Assembly: GCF_900101455.1 (NCBI RefSeq)
Contig: NZ_FMZJ01000010.1
Location: forward strand, 124,001-188,000
Direction of reading: 5' to 3'
Length of the DNA stretch: 64,000 bases
From: Sphingomonas sp. YR710
GTDB taxonomy: Bacteria; Pseudomonadota; Alphaproteobacteria; Sphingomonadales; Sphingomonadaceae
The notes under the pieces: model-generated
The model's database searches: none
The model's input: the letters and a program-made list of their open reading frames with translations, nothing else
Told to the model about the DNA's origin: nothing
Made by a program: the position numbers and the translations under genes
In this document: piece by piece, positions 43,473 to 53,094 of the stretch
Position numbering within the stretch: position 1 is the stretch's first letter
How the letters are laid out: each line of letters opens with the position of its first letter

Positions 43473-44368
43473 TCTTCAGGCGGCGCCTGATCGGGGCCGC
43501 GATGACCCTGATCGTATCGGGATGCGCGCCGACGATCGTTCCGCAGGGCGTGGCGCCGCAACTCGCGCCTCCGACGGGTTCCGTTACTTCGGTGCAACCG
43601 GCCGCCGTCGGCTATGACTTCACTTTGCGGGGCAACCTCGAACAGGGCGGGCTGGCCATCGGGACCGCACCGGCGGGATGGGCGCTGCGGCTCGATGGCA
43701 GGCCGATCGGCGTGGCCACCGACGGGCGTTTCGTGATCGCCTTCGACCGCGATGCCGGTGCATCGGCGATGCTGGAGGCCGAAGCGGACGGGCGCCTTTA
43801 TCAGCAGAAGCTGACGATCAGCCCCCGTGCCTGGCAGATTGAGTCCTTGCCGACCTTGCCCAAGGGCACGACGCCGACCCCCGAATTCCTGGCCCGCCGC
43901 GCCGAAGAACTCAGGCAGATCACGGCCGCACGCGCGATCGACTCGCACAGCGAGGGCTGGCGGCAGCATTTCATCTGGCCGGTGCAGGGGCGGATCAGCG
44001 GCGTGTTCGGTTCGCAGCGCATTTATGCCGGCGAACCGGGTGCCTATCATCCCGGCGTCGATGTCGCTCGGCCGGCGGGAACCCCGGTGGTCTCGCCGGC
44101 CGACGGCGTCGTGATCCTGGCGGCGGGGGCGCCCTTCACGCTCGAGGGCAATCTGCTGATGATCGATCATGGCATGGGGCTCAACAGCGCCTTCCTGCAT
44201 CTGTCGCGGATCGACGTGAAGGTGGGCGATGTCGTGCGTCAGGGGCAGCCGGTCGGCGCGATCGGCATGACCGGCCGGGCGACCGGGCCGCATTTACACT
44301 GGGCGATGAAGTGGCGCGACGTCCGCCTCGATCCCGCGCCGGTGGCGGGGCCGATGTCGGCGCAATAA
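43469..44368 (+). CDS. M23-family metallopeptidase (LytM-type), lipoprotein
   Basis: 299 residues from TTG at 43469 (MIFRRRLIGAAMTLIVSGCAP), a lipoprotein signal with lipobox VSGC; TTGA overlaps the DUF2093 stop by four bases. The LytM domain has GVFGSQRIYAGEPGAYHPGVDVARPAGTPVVSPADG (zinc ligands His and Asp in HPGVD), then HGMGLNSAFLHLSRIDVKVGDVV and GPHLHWAMKW (second HxH). All catalytic residues are present, so it should cut peptidoglycan peptides or activate amidases. An ATG at 43502 would truncate the signal. Confidence 0.88.
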   Translation: MIFRRRLIGAAMTLIVSGCAPTIVPQGVAPQLAPPTGSVTSVQPAAVGYDFTLRGNLEQGGLAIGTAPAGWALRLDGRPIGVATDGRFVIAFDRDAGASAMLEAEADGRLYQQKLTISPRAWQIESLPTLPKGTTPTPEFLARRAEELRQITAARAIDSHSEGWRQHFIWPVQGRISGVFGSQRIYAGEPGAYHPGVDVARPAGTPVVSPADGVVILAAGAPFTLEGNLLMIDHGMGLNSAFLHLSRIDVKVGDVVRQGQPVGAIGMTGRATGPHLHWAMKWRDVRLDPAPVAGPMSAQ

Positions 44369-44369
44369 C

Positions 44370-44927
44370 TCAATTCACGCGGCGGAAGCGGACGCCGTGA
44401 TTATAGCCGATGCTGCCGAGATAGCTGCCGAGCGCGGCTTTCCGAATGATGACCTTGTCGCCCTGCCGCGGCGGCACTGATAGGCCGCTGGTCGCGTCCC
44501 AGGTTCCTGCGCCGTCGGTCAGCACAATCGACCAATTGCCGTTCTGGGAGCCCCGCGCGGATGCAACAGTGCTTTCGATTTGGGTGATATCTTCAGCGGC
44601 GATCTCTTTATCGTCCTTGTCACTACGCGACCCAAAAATGCCGAGATTTGGCAATGTGAAACCGAATAGCGACTTTCGGGTTTCCCGGACCTGGGCGCGA
44701 TCAATGACAACAACATCCCGCTTCTTTTCCGCTGTGTCGAGCGCGGCCACCTGAGCATCATAACAGGCCAGCCGTTGCGTGGAATCGGTGATCGTGCGGC
44801 ACTCGACGAGATTTACGAGCAGCTGCGGCCGCGTGGCCGCCGCTGCCGCCGGAGCTGCGGCAGCGAACGACAGGATCGCCGTCCCAATCGCCGTCCCAAA
44901 AGTCAGTGTCGCGGTGCGGCCAATCAT
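44370..44927 (-). CDS. exported protein with RLACYD motif (VasI-like)
   Basis: 185 residues with a signal peptide (TLTFGTAIGTAILSFAAAAPAAAAA). Cys residues lie in LVECRTITDSTQRLACYDAQVAALD, a motif seen in VasI/TagO-type proteins and in many unassigned periplasmic proteins. The remainder (LPNLGIFGSR, GNWSIVLTDGAGTWDATSG, RQGDKVIIRKAALGSYLGSIGY) looks like a small beta-barrel/SH3-like domain. No type VI genes are near. Convergent with the M23 gene. Confidence 0.7.
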   Translation of the reverse strand: MIGRTATLTFGTAIGTAILSFAAAAPAAAAATRPQLLVNLVECRTITDSTQRLACYDAQVAALDTAEKKRDVVVIDRAQVRETRKSLFGFTLPNLGIFGSRSDKDDKEIAAEDITQIESTVASARGSQNGNWSIVLTDGAGTWDATSGLSVPPRQGDKVIIRKAALGSYLGSIGYNHGVRFRRVN

Positions 44928-45189
44928 ACGTATCTCCCTGTCCGTGAAACATTATAAGCGCAATCCCGCACATATAAGCAACGACATTTCGCAACTGTTG
45001 CAAAAAGGCGACAACGGCACCGCAACACGCCGGAAAGATTAACCTGCGCTTTACAGGTTGATTGGATTTCTTGCACACCACCGGTCATGCCTGAAGGGGG
45101 GGAGAGGTGTGCCAGCGCCGATCCTTCCCCGAAAGGTTGAGCCTGGCGTGATCAATTCGCGCCACTCACTCCAGAAAAGGGACTGGAAA

Positions 45190-48100
45190 GTGACCAATAA
45201 TATGAAGAATATCAGCCGGTTTGGGCTGAACGCCAGTGCGGCATCGATTGCGCTTGGCATCGCATTTGCGTCTTCGCCGGCGTTCGCGCAGGACAAGCCG
45301 GCCGATGCGGCAGCGGCCGAGGACAGCAACGTTATCATCGTGACCGGTTCGCGCATTCCGCAGCCCAACCTGACGTCGGCCAGCCCGATCACGGTGGTCA
45401 GCACCGCTGAAATCAAGCAGCAGGGCACGACGCGGGTCGAAGATCTGATCAACAATCTGCCGCAGGCTTTCGCGGCGCAGGGTGGCAATCTTTCGAATGG
45501 TGCGACGGGCACCGCCACCGTCGATCTTCGCGGTCTTGGCGCCGCTCGTACGCTGGTTCTGGTTAACGGTCGCCGGCTGTTGCCGGGCGATCCGCGCTCC
45601 CCTTTCGCTGATCTCAACGCGGTTCCGGCCGCACTCGTGAAGAGCGTCGAAGTTCTGACGGGCGGCGCTTCGTCAACCTATGGTGCTGACGCGGTTTCCG
45701 GTGTCGTTAACTTCAAGATGGACACGGAGTTTGAGGGTTTCAAGCTGGACGGGCAATATAGCCTGTATCAGCATAATAATGACTCTGGTTCGCTCGTGAC
45801 TGCGCCGCTGATTGCACGCAACTACCCTTTTCCGAGGGGGAGCAGCGCGAATGGCGGCACGGTCGACGCGACCGCAGTTATCGGCGCGGGCTTTGACGAC
45901 AATCGCGGTCACGTTACGGCCTATGTAGGCTATCGCAAGATCAAGCCGGTTTTGCAGGCGACCCGTGATTATTCGGCTTGCAACGTAACGGCAAACACGC
46001 CTGCACAAATCACGGCGCGCGCGGGTCGGTTGCTCAACTGCGGCGGCTCGGCGACGTCAGCGAACGGCACCTTCTTCACCACTAATGCTACTAGCAGCAA
46101 CACCTACCAAGTGGGGCCGAACGCGGCAAACGGCACCGGGACGTTCATTCCGGGATCGACTCCGTATAACTTCGCGCCAGTAAATTATTATCAGCGGCCA
46201 GACGAGCGTTATACCGCCGGCTTCTTTGCCCATTATGATGTCAGTGATGCGTTCAAGCCCTATATGGAGGGCATGTTCATGGACGACCGTACGGTCGCTC
46301 AGATCGCGGCGTCGGGTGACTTCGGCAATACGACCACGATCAATTGCGATAACCCGCTGCTGTCTGCGCAACAGAGGCCGCTCGTCTGCAACACGAACAA
46401 CCTGATCGGGTTCAGCGCCACGACGCCTGCGACAGTCTTCACCAATCCCGACGGAACGACCTACAATCGCGCGAATCTTACGATCTTGCGACGAAACGTC
46501 GAAGGCGGCGGCCGTCGTGACGATTTGCAGCACACCAGCTATCGTCTCGTCACCGGCGCGACCGGCGATATCGCCAAGGGCATCTCCTATGACGCCTTCT
46601 ATCAGTTCGGCCGCACCAACTTCGCGCAGACCTACAATAACGACTTCTCGGTAACGCGGCTGACCCGGGCTCTCGACGTGATCAGCGTTGGAGGGGTTCC
46701 GACTTGCCGGTCGGTCGTCGATGGTTCGGATCCAAATTGCGTACCGTATAACATCTTCAAGCTCGGTGCCGTAACACCCGCGGCCCTCAGCTATCTGCAA
46801 ACGCCAGGCTTCTCGCGCGGCCAAACCGAAGAAACAGTGGCTGATGCTTCGATCACAGTCCTCGGCGGTGAGTATGGTGTGCAGAGCCCGTGGGCGGATA
46901 ATGGCATCGGCATGAATGTCGGTGTCGAATATCGCAAGGAATCGCTGAACTTCGAAACGGATCAGGCCTTCGCGACCGGCGATCTGGCCGGCCAGGGTGG
47001 TGCGACGATCGGCCTCAGCGGTTCGTACAATGTCAAGGAAGTCTTTGGTGAAATTTCCATTCCGGTCATCGAATCAAAACCATTCTTTGAATCGCTGACG
47101 TTGAGCAGCGGCTATCGCTATTCAAAGTACAAGGTTCCGGGAACGGCAACCTCGGCGGGCAACAGCTTCTCGACGAACACCTACAAGTTCGAAGCCGAGT
47201 GGGCCCCGGTCCGCGATTTCAAAATCCGCGGTAGCTACAACCGTGCGGTTCGGGCGCCGAACATCACCGAGCTGTTCTCGGCGACGTCGGTCTCACTGGA
47301 CGGCAATTCCGATCCTTGCGCCGGTGCCGCTCCTTCGGCAACGCAGGCCCAGTGCGTTCTCGCCGGTGTAAGCGCTGCGCAATATGGCAAGGTGCGCTCA
47401 AACCCGGCCAGCCAGTATAACGGCTTGCAGGGCGGCAATACCGGCCTGGCACCGGAAAAGGCGACGACCAAGTCGCTCGGCCTGGTGTTCACGCCGACGT
47501 TCCTGCGGGGCTTCTCCGCGACGCTCGATTATTTCGACATCAAGGTGAAGAACGACATCAGCGCGGGCATCGGTGCCGATACGATCCTGTCGCAATGCGT
47601 CGCGACCGGTGCTGCGGCATTCTGCAGCTTGATCCATCGTGACGGCAACGGATCGTTATGGCTGTCGAACAATGGCTATGTGATCGATACCAACCTCAAC
47701 ATCGGTTCGGTTTCGACCAAGGGCATCGATGTGGCCGCAGCCTATACCAGCCGGATCGGCAAATATGGCACGATCTCGGTCAGCCTCGTCGGTACGTATC
47801 TCGACAAGCTGAAGACGGATACCGGCGTGGGCGTTTCGTACGACTGCGCAGGCTTCTACGGCCTGCAGTGCGGCACGCCGAACCCGGAATGGCGCCACAA
47901 GGCGCGTCTGACCTACACGATGCCATCGGGCCCGGGTGTTACGTTCGCATGGCGCTATTTCTCGTCGGTCGATCTCGACAAGACGAGCAGCGATACCGCC
48001 CTGCGGCAGACCAACCAGGCGACGTTGCCACCACAGAGCCTCAAGATCGCTTCCCAAAGCTATTTTGATCTGTCGTTCACGCTGCCGTTCGAGGACAAGT

Positions 48101-48258
48101 TCACGTTCCGGATTGGTTGCAATAACATTTTCGACAAGTCCCCGCCGGTTGTTGGTTCGAACGCTCTCACCAGCGTGACGGGTAACGGCAATACCTTCCC
48201 GCAGGTATATGACGCGCTCGGCCGCTACCTTTACGCCGGTGTAACGCTCGACTTCTGA
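45190..48258 (+). CDS. TonB-dependent outer-membrane receptor
   Basis: 1022 residues. A signal peptide from GTG at 45190 (VTNNMKNISRFGLNASAASIALGIAFASSPAFA) with GGGA seven bases upstream; ATG at 45202 is the alternative. The plug domain starts at NVIIVTGSRIPQPNLTSASPITVVS and has TVDLRGLGAARTLVLVNGRRLLPG; the barrel ends FRIGCNNIFDKSPPVV and YAGVTLDF with terminal Phe for BAM recognition. Several extracellular loops carry Cys pairs (NVTANTPAQITARAGRLLNCGG, DPCAGAAP..QCVLAG). The substrate is unknown; it imports something too large for porins. Leads the cassette described in the findings. Confidence 0.93.
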   Translation: MTNNMKNISRFGLNASAASIALGIAFASSPAFAQDKPADAAAAEDSNVIIVTGSRIPQPNLTSASPITVVSTAEIKQQGTTRVEDLINNLPQAFAAQGGNLSNGATGTATVDLRGLGAARTLVLVNGRRLLPGDPRSPFADLNAVPAALVKSVEVLTGGASSTYGADAVSGVVNFKMDTEFEGFKLDGQYSLYQHNNDSGSLVTAPLIARNYPFPRGSSANGGTVDATAVIGAGFDDNRGHVTAYVGYRKIKPVLQATRDYSACNVTANTPAQITARAGRLLNCGGSATSANGTFFTTNATSSNTYQVGPNAANGTGTFIPGSTPYNFAPVNYYQRPDERYTAGFFAHYDVSDAFKPYMEGMFMDDRTVAQIAASGDFGNTTTINCDNPLLSAQQRPLVCNTNNLIGFSATTPATVFTNPDGTTYNRANLTILRRNVEGGGRRDDLQHTSYRLVTGATGDIAKGISYDAFYQFGRTNFAQTYNNDFSVTRLTRALDVISVGGVPTCRSVVDGSDPNCVPYNIFKLGAVTPAALSYLQTPGFSRGQTEETVADASITVLGGEYGVQSPWADNGIGMNVGVEYRKESLNFETDQAFATGDLAGQGGATIGLSGSYNVKEVFGEISIPVIESKPFFESLTLSSGYRYSKYKVPGTATSAGNSFSTNTYKFEAEWAPVRDFKIRGSYNRAVRAPNITELFSATSVSLDGNSDPCAGAAPSATQAQCVLAGVSAAQYGKVRSNPASQYNGLQGGNTGLAPEKATTKSLGLVFTPTFLRGFSATLDYFDIKVKNDISAGIGADTILSQCVATGAAAFCSLIHRDGNGSLWLSNNGYVIDTNLNIGSVSTKGIDVAAAYTSRIGKYGTISVSLVGTYLDKLKTDTGVGVSYDCAGFYGLQCGTPNPEWRHKARLTYTMPSGPGVTFAWRYFSSVDLDKTSSDTALRQTNQATLPPQSLKIASQSYFDLSFTLPFEDKFTFRIGCNNIFDKSPPVVGSNALTSVTGNGNTFPQVYDALGRYLYAGVTLDF

Positions 48259-48283
48259 GCTGATCGATATATCGTGAAGAATG

Positions 48284-48318
48284 GCGGTGGACCCCTTGGG
48301 GTCCGCCGCTTTTCTTTT
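48284..48318 (+). terminator. strong rho-independent terminator downstream of the receptor
   Basis: GCGGTGGACCCC (48284-48295), loop TT, GGGGTCCGCCGC (48298-48309), an almost perfect 12-bp stem followed by TTTTCTTTT. It sits between the receptor and the three enzyme genes, so it should set high receptor and lower enzyme levels if all are read from one promoter. Confidence 0.85.
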
Positions 48319-48343
48319 GTGCATGGCAGTCTAGAAGGCACCA

Positions 48344-49513
48344 ATGACCGGTGAGGCCCGTTCCATTCAGACGATTGTTGCCGAGGCGGATCGTTGTGCG
48401 ACCCGGGGTGACGTCGCGGCCGCGCGCCTGTTGCTCGACGAGGCCGTTAAACTGAAGCCGGACGACGTCGATAGCTGGTTGAAACTCGCATCAATGTGCC
48501 GGGCAGCCGGTGACATTGAGGCTGCGATGCGCGCGGCAAGCGGCGCCTTGAACGCAGAGCCCCTCCACTTCGTGGCGCTTCTTCTCCGCGCCAGCCTTCT
48601 CGAACGGCAGGGGAGTTCCGAAGCCGGCGAGGCTTATGGCAGGGCGCTTGCCCAGCGTCCCGACGCCGCACTTCCGCCGCAACTGGCCGCGATGGTCGGC
48701 CGTGCAACGGAACGGTATCGGACTCATATCGCGCGCAACGAGGCGCATCTCGCCGCGGCAATGACCGATGCCGAGCAGGCGGCTTCACCCGATGAAGCTG
48801 CCCGAATGAAACGGTTTCGGACAAACACGTTGCGGCTCACCCGCGCCTATCATGCCGAACCGACCCACTATCATTATCCCGGATTGAGCGAACGCGAATT
48901 TCATGACCGCACGCTTTTTGCCTGGCTGCCGCAGCTCGAGGCTGCGACGGATGCTATCGCTGCCGATTTTGAGCGAGTGATGTCCGCCGAGCGTGCTGAA
49001 CTCGTCCCCTATATCCAATATCCGGATGGGGTTCCGTTGCGCCAATGGAAAGCCCTCAATCACTCCAGCGAGTGGACGGCGATTCACCTCCTGCAAAATG
49101 GCCGGCGGATTGATGCTAATGCCCGGCACTGCGAGGCTACGATGGCCGTTCTTTCGACGATCCCGCAGCCAAGGATTCCGAATTGCTCGCCAAACGCCAT
49201 GTTTTCACTGCTTGCACCTGGGGCGCATATTCCGCCCCATCATGGTGTGGCAAACACGCGGCTGGTTTGCCACCTGCCGCTGATCGTCCCCGACGGATGC
49301 TCGTTCCGCGTCGGTGCGGAAACCCGATGCTGGCGTCGGGGTGAAGCCTTTGTTTTTGATGATACGATCGAGCATGAGGCTGCCAATGAAAGCGGCATGT
49401 TGCGAGTCGTGCTGATCTTCGACCTTTGGCATCCGGGACTCGCGCCGATCGAGCGGGAAGCGGTCACTATCCTGATGACGACGCATGGCGCTGGTGGCGA
49501 TGGCGCGCTCTGA
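48344..49513 (+). CDS. TPR + aspartyl/asparaginyl beta-hydroxylase
   Basis: 389 residues. The N-terminal half is TPR-like (DVAAARLLLDEAVKLKPDDVDSWLKLASMCRAAGDIEAAMRAASGAL). The C-terminal half is the AspH-type 2-oxoglutarate/Fe(II) double-stranded beta helix: SLLAPGAHIPPHHGVANTRLVCHLPLIVPDGCSFRVG with the first Fe-ligand His near residue 299, and FVFDDTIEHEAANES with the second His near 343. AspH enzymes use a two-His facial site without a carboxylate, as here. It hydroxylates Asp/Asn residues, or small-molecule relatives in bacterial pathways. AAGG lies five bases before the ATG. Confidence 0.9.
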   Translation: MTGEARSIQTIVAEADRCATRGDVAAARLLLDEAVKLKPDDVDSWLKLASMCRAAGDIEAAMRAASGALNAEPLHFVALLLRASLLERQGSSEAGEAYGRALAQRPDAALPPQLAAMVGRATERYRTHIARNEAHLAAAMTDAEQAASPDEAARMKRFRTNTLRLTRAYHAEPTHYHYPGLSEREFHDRTLFAWLPQLEAATDAIAADFERVMSAERAELVPYIQYPDGVPLRQWKALNHSSEWTAIHLLQNGRRIDANARHCEATMAVLSTIPQPRIPNCSPNAMFSLLAPGAHIPPHHGVANTRLVCHLPLIVPDGCSFRVGAETRCWRRGEAFVFDDTIEHEAANESGMLRVVLIFDLWHPGLAPIEREAVTILMTTHGAGGDGAL

Positions 49514-51050
49514 CATGATCCGGCGCTTCGCGGAATTACGCGCCAGACTTGAGCATAGTCCCGCCGATAGTGACGCGGCGTTTGATCTGGCGGAGGTGGC
49601 GAGTCTTTTGCGGTGCGAAGAAGAAGCGTTGCCGCTGGTGACCATGGCGGCGGAAACTGTTGGAACCAGTCCGGCGCTCTGGCAGTGGAAGGCGTTGCTT
49701 CATCGTGCGCTCGATCAAAATATTGCAGCTATTTCCGCATTCGATCGTGCATCCCGTCTCTCACCAGCCGACGCCAAGATCGCCCATGGCCGAGCCCGGA
49801 CGGCCCTTGAAGCCGGTCTTCCGGCCATGGCCTTGTTCGATCACGCTCATCGATTAGCGCCAAATGACGGGGACATATTGCTGGGCCGGGCTTCGGCACA
49901 GCTTGCCGAGGGCGATTTGCCAGCGGCAATTGCCGGCATCGATAATCTTCTGGTCCGAAATCCGGGCTGGATGGCCGGGCATGAACTCGTGTCGCACCTG
50001 CGCTGGTTGAGCGGAGACCACAACAGCTTTGCAATCTCACTCGATCGTGCCCTGGCGATTGCGTCGGCCGATCCGGCGTTGTGGCACATGCTGATCGTCC
50101 TGTTGATTCATGCCGGTCAACATGATCGGGCGCGGGATGTGATCCATCGCGGCCGATCGCTTGCCGGTCCTCAGCTGTTCTTTGACGTGAATGAAGCTAT
50201 AGTTGCCTCCGAGCAGGGCGATATCATGACCGCCGACAGGTTGTTTGCCAGTCTGGAAGCTGTGGACGACATGACGGTAGCAGTCCGCCATATCCGTCAC
50301 CTTTTGCGAACTCGAAGGATCGAGCAGGCTGCGGCACTCGCCGAAAGCAGGACGGGAGATCCCGACTCGCATTTGATCTGGCCGTATCTGGGAACCGCGT
50401 GGCGCCTGCTCGGCGATCCGCGCTGGGACTGGCTGGAGGGGGATCCCAGGCTGGTCGGAACAATCGATCTGACGGGGATGTCGTCGTCACTGGATCGACT
50501 GGCGGCGTGCCTGCAAGACCTGCACATCGCACCATCTCAGCAGCTCGATCAATCAGTTCGGGGCGGAACACAAACAGAAGGTGCGCTGTTTGCCCGGATC
50601 GATCCGGAACTTTGCATTCTTCGTGCAGCTATCGTCGATGCTGTGGCACAACATATCGCACAATTGCCGCCATATGATCCGGCTCACCCTACACTTGGGC
50701 AACCGCGTCCACATGTGATCAGGTTCAATGGTTCCTGGTCGGTACGACTCAATGCGCAGGGGCATCATGCCCATCATATCCACCCCGATGGATGGCTGAG
50801 TTCGGCTTTCTATGTTGCTTTGCCTTCGGAAGCGCAACGTGGTCCGGCACCCGCAGGTTGGCTTGCGCTAGGCAAACCCCAAACTGAGCTGGGGCTTGAT
50901 CTTGCAGCGACCCGCATGATTGAGCCGCAACCGGGTCGTCTCGTGCTGTTTCCCTCGACAATGTGGCACGGCACCCTGCCCTTTGAAGGCGGTGAGCGGC
51001 TGACCGTCGCATTTGACGTTGCGGCCGGTGTAAGAGAAGAAGATCGGTAA
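49500..51050 (+). CDS. TPR + putative 2-oxoglutarate/Fe(II) oxygenase
   Basis: About 516 residues. Repeated TPR-like helices run to about residue 300 (PALWQWKALLHRALDQNIAAISAFDRASRLSPADAKIAHGRARTAL). The C-terminal part SWSVRLNAQGHHAHHIHPDGWLSSAFYVALP and GRLVLFPSTMWHGTLPFEGGERLTVAFD matches the 2OG-FeII_Oxy_5 type, with HxD-like ligands at about 424-426 (HPD) and the distal His near 488. The gene overlaps the hydroxylase gene by up to about 29 bases; starts at 49485, 49500 and 49515 are all possible. It is followed directly (TAATG, 1 base) by the sulfotransferase. Confidence 0.85.
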   Translation: MARSDMIRRFAELRARLEHSPADSDAAFDLAEVASLLRCEEEALPLVTMAAETVGTSPALWQWKALLHRALDQNIAAISAFDRASRLSPADAKIAHGRARTALEAGLPAMALFDHAHRLAPNDGDILLGRASAQLAEGDLPAAIAGIDNLLVRNPGWMAGHELVSHLRWLSGDHNSFAISLDRALAIASADPALWHMLIVLLIHAGQHDRARDVIHRGRSLAGPQLFFDVNEAIVASEQGDIMTADRLFASLEAVDDMTVAVRHIRHLLRTRRIEQAAALAESRTGDPDSHLIWPYLGTAWRLLGDPRWDWLEGDPRLVGTIDLTGMSSSLDRLAACLQDLHIAPSQQLDQSVRGGTQTEGALFARIDPELCILRAAIVDAVAQHIAQLPPYDPAHPTLGQPRPHVIRFNGSWSVRLNAQGHHAHHIHPDGWLSSAFYVALPSEAQRGPAPAGWLALGKPQTELGLDLAATRMIEPQPGRLVLFPSTMWHGTLPFEGGERLTVAFDVAAGVREEDR

Positions 51051-53047
51051 TGGTCACCAAGATTATGCATGAGAGCATCGTTCAGGCGTTCGAACTCTTT
51101 CAGCGGGGGGATCTTGACGGGGCATTCCGGCGGGGGCGAGCGGCTCTGGTCGGGCAACCGCAGCACCCGGCGCTGCTCCAATTGCTGGGCGTTATCTGCT
51201 GTCGCACCGGTGATCTCTTGCAGGGCGCAGGTTATCTTCGTCAGTCTTTGGCCCAGGATGGGTCGAACATGGCCACGCGCCTCAATCTCGCCACGGCGCT
51301 GATTTCGCTCAAGGCGTGGGCCGAAGCCGATGCGGTGACCGCGCCTGGTAATATCACCGGACCGATACCTCCCGAATTATGGCGGATGCGGGGTTATGTG
51401 GTGCAACAACTCGGCCGCCCGGCGGAAGCTGCCGCGGCTTATGAAAAGGTCGTAGCCCGATGGCCCGACGATTTTGAGAGCTGGAACAATCTGGGAAATG
51501 CGCGACGTGACAACGGAGATGGCGCCGGGGCCGTTCTCGCCCTGCAGCGTGCAGCAATGCTGCGTCCCGATAGCTTGCCCGTTCAGATCAACCTCGCAGC
51601 CGCATTGGCGATAGAGAGTGATTTTTCAGCAAGCGTGGCGGCACTGGAGCGGGCGGTCAGGATTTCACCAGGGGACCCCGCCATATTGCTCGATCTGGCC
51701 AAGGGGCTGAACAAGCTGGAACGCTATCGGGACGCCCTGGTCCCGCTAGGTGAAGGGGCGAAGCTTGCACCGGAAGATCCGCGCTTTCCGGTCGAGATGG
51801 GGCTGACTTTTGTCAGTTTGCGGGAGTATGCGGCGGCCGAGCACGCGTACAGAGCGGCGATTGCCGTCTCGCCGACCAATCTGCCGGCCTATGTACATTT
51901 CGGTTCGCTGCTCGAGCGCACAGACCGCGCCGACGAACTCGGCGTTTTGCTTGATCAGGCCTACGCTGCGGGGGTTGATCCAGCCGACCTGGCCTTTTTG
52001 CGGGCGCAACAGTTCCGCCGAGCGGGTCGCCTTGAAGAGGCGCTTGCGCTTGCCCGTATGGCTCCGGTCGATACGCCGCCGATCCGAAAGTGGTGGCTGA
52101 TTGGCGATGTCGCTGATCGCCTTGGCGATGCCGCTACTGCGTTTGCGGCGTTCGAAGCGATGAACCAGGCCGCCGATGTTGATCCGACAAATCCTCCCGG
52201 CGGCGCTGCGGGATATCGCCGCGAGCTTGCTCAAATGGCCGCGGCGACCACCGCAGAATGGATCGCCCATTGGCACCCGGTCGAATCGGAATCCGAGCGG
52301 GCCGCGCCCGTATTTCTGGTTGGGTTTCCCCGCTCGGGTACGACGTTGCTCGACACGATCCTGATGGGTCATCCAGACGCCGCGGTTCTGGAAGAGGAGC
52401 CTTTTCTACCGCGCGCCGCAGAGCGTGCAGGCTCGTTCGGGGCGCTTGCCGATCTGGACACGCAGGGCGCGGCCGCTTTACGGGCCGGGTACTTCGCGGA
52501 GGTTGATGCAGTAGCGCCGCAGGCTGCGGGTCGCACGGTCATCGATAAAATGCCGTTCAACAGCACGCACATGGTTGCGGCACTTCGGTTGTTTCCGGAC
52601 GCGCGTTTCATTTTCGCTCAGCGCCATCCGTGTGATGTCGTGCTGAGCTGCTTCATGACCAATTTTCAGCTCAACGCCGCAACCGCCAACTTCACAGACC
52701 TATTGGGGACCGCGCGGCTGTACGATCAGGTGCTTAGCTATTGGGAGCAATGCCGGGCACTGCTTGCGCCGCCCGTCCATGTACTGAGCTACGAGGCCAT
52801 GGTAAACGATCCAGAGCAAGCACTCCGGCCGCTCATTGGGTTTCTCGACTTGTCATGGGATGACAGGTTGCTGGATCACCGGCAGACTGCACGCGCACGC
52901 GGGTACATCCCAACCGCAAGCTACGCGCAAGTCACCGAAAAAATCTACTCACGCGCAAGCGGGCGTTGGATACGCTATCGCGATCAGATGCGGGATGTCT
53001 TGCCGATCCTGGCACCATGGGCCGAAAGAATGGGATACGGCATGTAA
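51050..53047 (+). CDS. TPR + sulfotransferase
   Basis: 665 residues. About ten TPR-type repeats (LLGVICCRTGDLLQGAGYLRQSLAQDGSN, PAEAAAAYEKVVARWPDDFESWNNLGNARRDNGDGAGAVLALQRAAMLRPDS) occupy the first 390. The sulfotransferase domain has the PAPS 5'-phosphosulfate loop VFLVGFPRSGTTLLDTIL at about 420-437 and the 3'-phosphate segment RFIFAQRHPCDVVLSCFMTNF near 520. It resembles tyrosyl-protein/TPR sulfotransferases common in Caulobacter and Sphingomonas. The acceptor is unknown. It is the last gene of the set. Confidence 0.9.
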   Translation: MVTKIMHESIVQAFELFQRGDLDGAFRRGRAALVGQPQHPALLQLLGVICCRTGDLLQGAGYLRQSLAQDGSNMATRLNLATALISLKAWAEADAVTAPGNITGPIPPELWRMRGYVVQQLGRPAEAAAAYEKVVARWPDDFESWNNLGNARRDNGDGAGAVLALQRAAMLRPDSLPVQINLAAALAIESDFSASVAALERAVRISPGDPAILLDLAKGLNKLERYRDALVPLGEGAKLAPEDPRFPVEMGLTFVSLREYAAAEHAYRAAIAVSPTNLPAYVHFGSLLERTDRADELGVLLDQAYAAGVDPADLAFLRAQQFRRAGRLEEALALARMAPVDTPPIRKWWLIGDVADRLGDAATAFAAFEAMNQAADVDPTNPPGGAAGYRRELAQMAAATTAEWIAHWHPVESESERAAPVFLVGFPRSGTTLLDTILMGHPDAAVLEEEPFLPRAAERAGSFGALADLDTQGAAALRAGYFAEVDAVAPQAAGRTVIDKMPFNSTHMVAALRLFPDARFIFAQRHPCDVVLSCFMTNFQLNAATANFTDLLGTARLYDQVLSYWEQCRALLAPPVHVLSYEAMVNDPEQALRPLIGFLDLSWDDRLLDHRQTARARGYIPTASYAQVTEKIYSRASGRWIRYRDQMRDVLPILAPWAERMGYGM

Positions 53048-53094
53048 CTTGCCGTTGATCGGGAAGCACCTACAATTGCCAGTCGAGACCGTTG

